Source: Arthrobacter sp042667405 (GTDB lineage Bacteria; Actinomycetota; Actinomycetes; Actinomycetales; Micrococcaceae). Taken from it: a stretch of DNA of 64,000 nt. The translations under genes and the position numbers were made by a program. Below the pieces are notes generated by a model. The model had not been told where the DNA came from, searched no databases, and saw nothing but the letters and a program-made list of their open reading frames with translations. The stretch lies in the NCBI RefSeq assembly GCF_042667405.1, contig NZ_JBHVAL010000009.1:62001-126000 (forward strand), given 5' to 3'. Shown one piece after another: positions 60,238 to 64,000 of the stretch (within the stretch, counting starts at the first letter, position 1; the number at the start of each line of letters is the position of its first letter).

Positions 60238-61757
60238 AGCGGGTCACCGGTCCACAACGGCAAGGTGACCACCATGGTCAAGCCTCCACCCGGCGTCGGC
60301 TCCGCTGCGAGGCGGCCGCCCATGGCCTCGGTGAATCCCTTCGCGACGGCCAGCCCCAAACCGACTCCGCCGCCTGTCCCCGTACCACCGGCAGTTGGGG
60401 CTGTGGACGAATCTCCGAAGCGCTGGAACGGCTGGAACATGGTGAGGACTTCCTCAAGGCCAACACCCTTGCCGTGGTCGGCGATCCTCAGTTCGCTGGC
60501 CGGCTGCTCCCCCACGGTGATGCCTTCCCCTGCCCGGGCTGTCAGCACGACGTCCGAATCCGGGGCGTATTTCATGGCGTTTTCGACAATATTCGCCACA
60601 ACCCTTTCGAGCATTCCAGCATCCGCCTGCACGGGAGGCAGGTTGGGCGGCAACTCGTTGCGCAGCCGCTCGTGCGGCACGCCCCGCAAGGCATCGGGCA
60701 GCACGTCCGCCCACACAATCCCGCTCAGCAGTGGGTTTACGGCGTCGGCGGTGATCCGGGACATGTCCAGGAGGTTATCCACCAGGTGGTCCAAACGGTC
60801 CGCATAATCTTCGATGGTCTCCAACAGCTCCCGCTCGACCTCCGGGGGAAACGACACGTCCTCCTGCCGAAGGCTGCTGACAGCGAGCTTGATTCCAGCC
60901 AGTGGCGTCCGCAAATCATGGGACACCGCCCGAAGAATCGAGGTCCGCATCTTGTTCCCTTCAGACAACCTGACGTTGTCGCGCCGGCTCTTTACCAACT
61001 GCTGCCGCTCCCTCACGGCCACCACGAACGCGCCGAAGGCCACCAGCATCCGCTGGTGGTGGGGCGACAACGGACCCCCGCGGAGCAACAGCGTGTAATG
61101 GGGATCGACGACGGCGGCATGATCGGCGGCGGCGTGCGTCACCGGCGGATTCGGGCCGGCGCTGGCGAGGACCCGCCATTCGGGCGGCGCACCCTGGCTG
61201 CCCGGCCCTGTGCCGGTGGAACCCAGGAGGGTCACTGCGTCCATGCCGAGGTTTCCGCGGACCTTCTCAAGGAACGTCTCCAGGCTTCCATCCGAACTGA
61301 GGATGCGAAGGGCAAGTTCACTGAGCGCAGTGGCCTCCGCCCCGGACCTCGCGGCTTCCTGTGCGCGGCGACTGGCCAGGCCCACCGCGAGGGCCACCCC
61401 ACAGGCCACCGCCAGGAAAACCACCAGCGTAAACAAGGTGGTGGGATCGGCAATGGACAACGAACCGACGGGGTCTGCCGAGAAGTAGTTCAGCAGGAAA
61501 CTCCCCAGCACGGCCGCCACCACCGCAGGCCACAAACCACCAATGGCGGCTACGGTCACTGCGACGGCAAGCTGGAGAAGCATGATCATGGAAAAGTTGC
61601 GGAAGTTCAGGATCGTAACGGCCAGTTCCACCGCCGGCGGGAGCAGAAGTGCCAGAACCAGCCCTGCTGTTACCCGGCCCCGGCCAATACCGCGCACGGT
61701 GGGAAACTTCAGCAGGGCGCTGTCATCCCCGTTGCCCTGAGCCTCGCTTGCCGCCAT
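60234..61757 (-). CDS. KdpD-like sensor kinase lacking the N-terminal KdpD domain
   Basis: A 507-residue kinase. It begins with about 45 residues of cytoplasm, then four membrane helices of the KdpD DUF4118 region (with NYFSADPVGSLSIADP), a GAF-like segment, H-box AVSHDLRTPLAGIKLA, N-box NIVENAMKYA and G-box VGLGLAVAKGFTEAMGG. The roughly 350-residue cytoplasmic KdpD/Usp part of E. coli KdpD is absent. AAGGATG precedes the ATG at 61757. It is translated with kdpE. Confidence 0.92.
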   Translation of the reverse strand: MAASEAQGNGDDSALLKFPTVRGIGRGRVTAGLVLALLLPPAVELAVTILNFRNFSMIMLLQLAVAVTVAAIGGLWPAVVAAVLGSFLLNYFSADPVGSLSIADPTTLFTLVVFLAVACGVALAVGLASRRAQEAARSGAEATALSELALRILSSDGSLETFLEKVRGNLGMDAVTLLGSTGTGPGSQGAPPEWRVLASAGPNPPVTHAAADHAAVVDPHYTLLLRGGPLSPHHQRMLVAFGAFVVAVRERQQLVKSRRDNVRLSEGNKMRTSILRAVSHDLRTPLAGIKLAVSSLRQEDVSFPPEVERELLETIEDYADRLDHLVDNLLDMSRITADAVNPLLSGIVWADVLPDALRGVPHERLRNELPPNLPPVQADAGMLERVVANIVENAMKYAPDSDVVLTARAGEGITVGEQPASELRIADHGKGVGLEEVLTMFQPFQRFGDSSTAPTAGGTGTGGGVGLGLAVAKGFTEAMGGRLAAEPTPGGGLTMVVTLPLWTGDPL

Positions 61758-61908
61758 GGCTACATCCTTGCATGGTTCGAAATATGGGCACTTCTCCCCA
61801 CATGGGGCATGGATAAGTGCCTGCAGCGTGCGCAAGGACTAGGCTTGCTCTGAGCATTCCGGTCCGGCGTGGCGCCGGGCACACCACGGTCTATCCAGGG
61901 GGATATAC

Positions 61909-62646
61909 ATGGACCCGAAAGACAGCCCTGACGCGGCCGGCAACAACGGCAGCGGCAGGGACAACAACGATGGCTTTAACGCGGCCAACAACGCACCCAA
62001 ACCACCTCCGTGGCAGGTGCCCAAGCCTAAGCTCCACCCTGAGTTGTTCACCCCGGTCGAAGACGGACCTGCGGAAAACGGACCTGGGGAAAGCAGGCAG
62101 CGGGGCCGGAACAAGAAGGTCCCCGCCGCATCCGCACCCGCTGGATCTTCAGCGGCCGGCCACACGGCAGGGCAAGCTGAACCGGGACAGCCCCTCCCCG
62201 TGGTGGATCCGTTCGAGCGTGAACGTGAACGTGATGCCGCTGCCGCAGCAAAGAAAAAGAAGCGCTCCCAGCGCCGCACCATAGTGGTGGGGCTGGGCGT
62301 GACGGCCCTCCTTGCAGGAACAATCACCGCCATCGTGGCCTCCAACGAACAGGAAGCCGACTACGCCCAGGTCTGTTTCAACGAAGAAACCGGCGAGCGC
62401 GTGGACGACGACCAGTGCAACAACAGCAGCTCAGCGGGCCGGAGCTCTGGGGTTTACGCCTGGTACTTCTACTCCCGGGGCGCAAGCGTGCCTGCCGTCG
62501 GCCAGAACCGCAGCTCGTATCCCAGCGCCACGAAGACCGTCCCCCAGGGTGCCAAGTCCTCCACGGGATACAGCACCAAGGGCGGCACCGTGAGCCGTGG
62601 CGGCTTCGGCAGCAGTTCCAAAAGCGGCGGAAGTTCGGGAGGCTAG
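61909..62646 (+). CDS. YgiB-like (DUF1190) membrane-anchored protein
   Basis: A 245-residue protein: a disordered N-terminus rich in Pro/Asn, a basic stretch KKKKRSQRR, one membrane helix (VVGLGVTALLAGTITAIVA), then a short external domain with CFNEETGERVDDDQCNN, YAWYFYSRGASVPAVGQ and a Ser/Gly tail with SRGGFGSS. In enterobacteria YgiB lies beside YgiC, a glutathionylspermidine-synthase-like protein; the same pair occurs here. GGGGG precedes the ATG. Confidence 0.8.
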   Translation: MDPKDSPDAAGNNGSGRDNNDGFNAANNAPKPPPWQVPKPKLHPELFTPVEDGPAENGPGESRQRGRNKKVPAASAPAGSSAAGHTAGQAEPGQPLPVVDPFERERERDAAAAAKKKKRSQRRTIVVGLGVTALLAGTITAIVASNEQEADYAQVCFNEETGERVDDDQCNNSSSAGRSSGVYAWYFYSRGASVPAVGQNRSSYPSATKTVPQGAKSSTGYSTKGGTVSRGGFGSSSKSGGSSGG

Positions 62647-62648
62647 GG

Positions 62649-63854
62649 GTGCGGCGACTCTCCTCCGTGCCGCGGCCGGACTGGAAGCAAAAGATTGAAG
62701 AGCAGGGACTGGTTTTTTCAACCACCACCATGCCCGACGGCCGGAAAATCGAATACTGGAACGAGTCGGCCTACTACGAGTTCGACATGGACGAGGTGGA
62801 AAAACTCGAAGAGACCGCCGAAAGCATGCATCTGATGTGCCTGGAGGCAGCGAAGTACCTTGCTACCGGCGCCATGGGCGATATCGGCATCGGACGCCAG
62901 GCCCTGGAGCTTGCCGCCGAGTCGTTGCAGGCCGGGGACATGGACATCTACGGCCGTTTCGACTTTATTTATGACGGCGCCGGCGGTCCGGCCAAGATGC
63001 TCGAATACAACGCCGATACGCCCACAGGCCTGATCGAGGCCTCGGTGGCCCAATGGTTCTGGTTGCAGGACGTCTTTCCTGAAAAGGACCAGTGGAACGG
63101 CATCCATGAAGCCTTGATCCGGCAGTGGCAAAAGCTGCAGTACCGAACCGGAATGAGCACCCTGCACGTGGCCCACTCCGAAGCCGAGGAATCCGGCGAG
63201 GACTGGATGACGGCCGCCTACATGCGCGACGTCGCCAGCCAGGGCGGCTGGACCACTATCGGCATCAACATGTCGGACATTGGCTGGGACCCGAACCTGA
63301 ACCGGTTCGTGGACCTGGACAACTTCATGATCAGCACCATGTTCAAGCTGTACCCCTGGGAACTGATGATGAAGGAGCCTTTCGGGCACCGTCTTCTGCA
63401 GCGTGCGCATAATCCTCGCTGGGTGGAGCCTGCCTGGAAGATGCTGCTCTCCAACAAAGCCCTCCTGGCTGCGCTGTGGCACCTCTACCCCAATCACGAA
63501 AACCTGCTGCCCGCCTATCTTGGGGACCCCGGACCCCTGAAGGAATGGGTAGCCAAACCCCTGCACGGGCGCGAAGGGGACAACATCCGCATCCACGCCC
63601 CCGGCATCGACATCTCCCAACCCGGCGGCTACGGCCGCGAAGGCTGGTGCTACCAGCAGTACCACGCGCTTCCCGACTTCGACGGAAACCACCCCGTCCT
63701 CGGGCTCTGGGTGGTGGACGGCGAATCAGTCGGCTGCGGCATCCGCGAATCGGATGGCCCCATTACCGACTACTTCTGTCGCTTCGTCCCCAACACCATT
63801 GACGCCCCCGCGCCCGTCGCGCCCCCTGCTACTTCCTATGGAGCTGCACTATGA
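62649..63854 (+). CDS. Glutathionylspermidine synthase family protein (YgiC-like)
   Basis: A 401-residue ATP-grasp protein of the GSP-synthase C-terminal fold, with RFDFIYDGAGGPAKMLEYNA, TPTGLIEASVAQW, WELMMKEPFG and WHLYPNHENLLPAY. It lacks the amidase half of GspS, as in YgiC and YjfC. It should ligate an amine to a carboxylate, but the substrate is unknown. GTG at 62649 follows GGGAGG. It is operonic with the YgiB-like gene and an APC permease. Confidence 0.92.
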   Translation: MRRLSSVPRPDWKQKIEEQGLVFSTTTMPDGRKIEYWNESAYYEFDMDEVEKLEETAESMHLMCLEAAKYLATGAMGDIGIGRQALELAAESLQAGDMDIYGRFDFIYDGAGGPAKMLEYNADTPTGLIEASVAQWFWLQDVFPEKDQWNGIHEALIRQWQKLQYRTGMSTLHVAHSEAEESGEDWMTAAYMRDVASQGGWTTIGINMSDIGWDPNLNRFVDLDNFMISTMFKLYPWELMMKEPFGHRLLQRAHNPRWVEPAWKMLLSNKALLAALWHLYPNHENLLPAYLGDPGPLKEWVAKPLHGREGDNIRIHAPGIDISQPGGYGREGWCYQQYHALPDFDGNHPVLGLWVVDGESVGCGIRESDGPITDYFCRFVPNTIDAPAPVAPPATSYGAAL

Positions 63855-64000
63855 GCACTGAAACCTCGACGCCGGGTGGCGGCACGGCGGGCGGCGACCG
63901 TACCGCCGTCGTACCTCCCAAGGGCCTCCACGCCGGAATCCTGGACCTCGGCGACTCCGTCATGCTGGGGCTGGCATCCACAGCGCCTGTGTATTCGCTT
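63851..64000 (+). CDS. APC-family amino acid/polyamine permease (N-terminal fragment)
   Basis: The first 50 codons are in the window: a Thr/Gly-rich N-terminus, then GDSVMLGLASTAPVYSL, the first helix of an APC-superfamily transporter. Its ATG overlaps the stop of the YgiC-like gene (ATGA). The operon thus joins a YgiB/YgiC pair to a permease, perhaps for a polyamine or amino acid. The rest lies beyond the window. Confidence 0.82.
   Translation, partial: MSTETSTPGGGTAGGDRTAVVPPKGLHAGILDLGDSVMLGLASTAPVYSL

Noticed and set aside
60126..61853. A 575-codon plus-strand frame opposite the KdpD-like kinase
   Set aside because: Shadow of the kinase, which has a clear H-box and N-box.

Overview
The window is a high-GC actinobacterial chromosome segment, most likely from Arthrobacter, Paenarthrobacter or a close relative in the Micrococcaceae. 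The evidence is the order tRNA-Trp, secE, nusG, rplK, rplA, rplJ; a mycothiol synthase (mshD) beside a GlnR-type regulator; ppk1 next to a Nudix plus phosphatase MutT1; a HadA/HadB dehydratase pair near murB; and frequent GTG/TTG starts with ATGA-type overlaps. There is no phage, IS element or CRISPR array. The segment reads as core chromosome with a few accessory islands.

Layout. 1-5500 (minus strand): translation and secretion operon (secE, nusG, rplK, rplA), interrupted before rplJ by two tandem double-GNAT acetyltransferases. rplJ has a leader that looks like a terminator/antiterminator switch. 5758-7420: an aminotransferase and a repeat-rich intergenic region. 7421-11944: a cell-envelope stress module with a PspC-fused histidine kinase, a LuxR-type regulator and three divergent genes, two of them PspC proteins. 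12132-20141: phosphofructokinase, an acetyltransferase, a PadR regulator with an MFS drug exporter and a clear palindromic operator, YgfZ with an ankyrin protein, a flavodoxin-like reductase, a nitrobindin-like protein, a 37-residue membrane microprotein and a membrane protein. 20405-25618: glnR, mshD, ppk1, mutT1. 25631-29390: a large membrane protein, a GntR (YtrA-like) regulator, thyA, folA and a small membrane protein.

29515-31587 is a three-gene cassette: a WXG100-headed protein with a hydrophobic tail, a soluble EspG-like or chaperone-like protein, and a small two-helix membrane protein. It resembles an orphan type VII effector set and is the best candidate here for an undescribed system. 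31683-41259: asd, an AbiEi/DUF559-type protein, an AlkZ-like protein, murB, an MFS transporter, hadB, hadA, DUF3188 and DUF2797 proteins, and a CitE-like lyase. 41639-45438: an ABC importer with a sulfate-ester or taurine type dioxygenase (sulfur scavenging). 45532-52928: an aldo/keto reductase, then a sugar utilisation locus (GH13 glucosidase, two permeases, a binding protein, and a divergent ROK repressor with AT-rich operators). 52950-58492: a Na+/H+ antiporter, an SDR-like protein, tRNA-Met, tRNA-Thr, a LysM protein and a DEAD-box helicase. 58874-64000: a MOSC protein, a KdpE/KdpD-like pair without kdp pump genes, and a YgiB-like, glutathionylspermidine-synthase-like, APC permease operon running off the end.

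Structure outside genes is notable. Two different long palindromes lie between convergent genes (13952-14014 and 45462-45533). A terminator appears duplicated beside a 32-bp tandem repeat (7008-7418). Many genes have a TANNNT box 6 to 8 nt before the start codon, which suggests widespread leaderless transcripts. All functions come from reading sequence and remembered family features; no searches were run.
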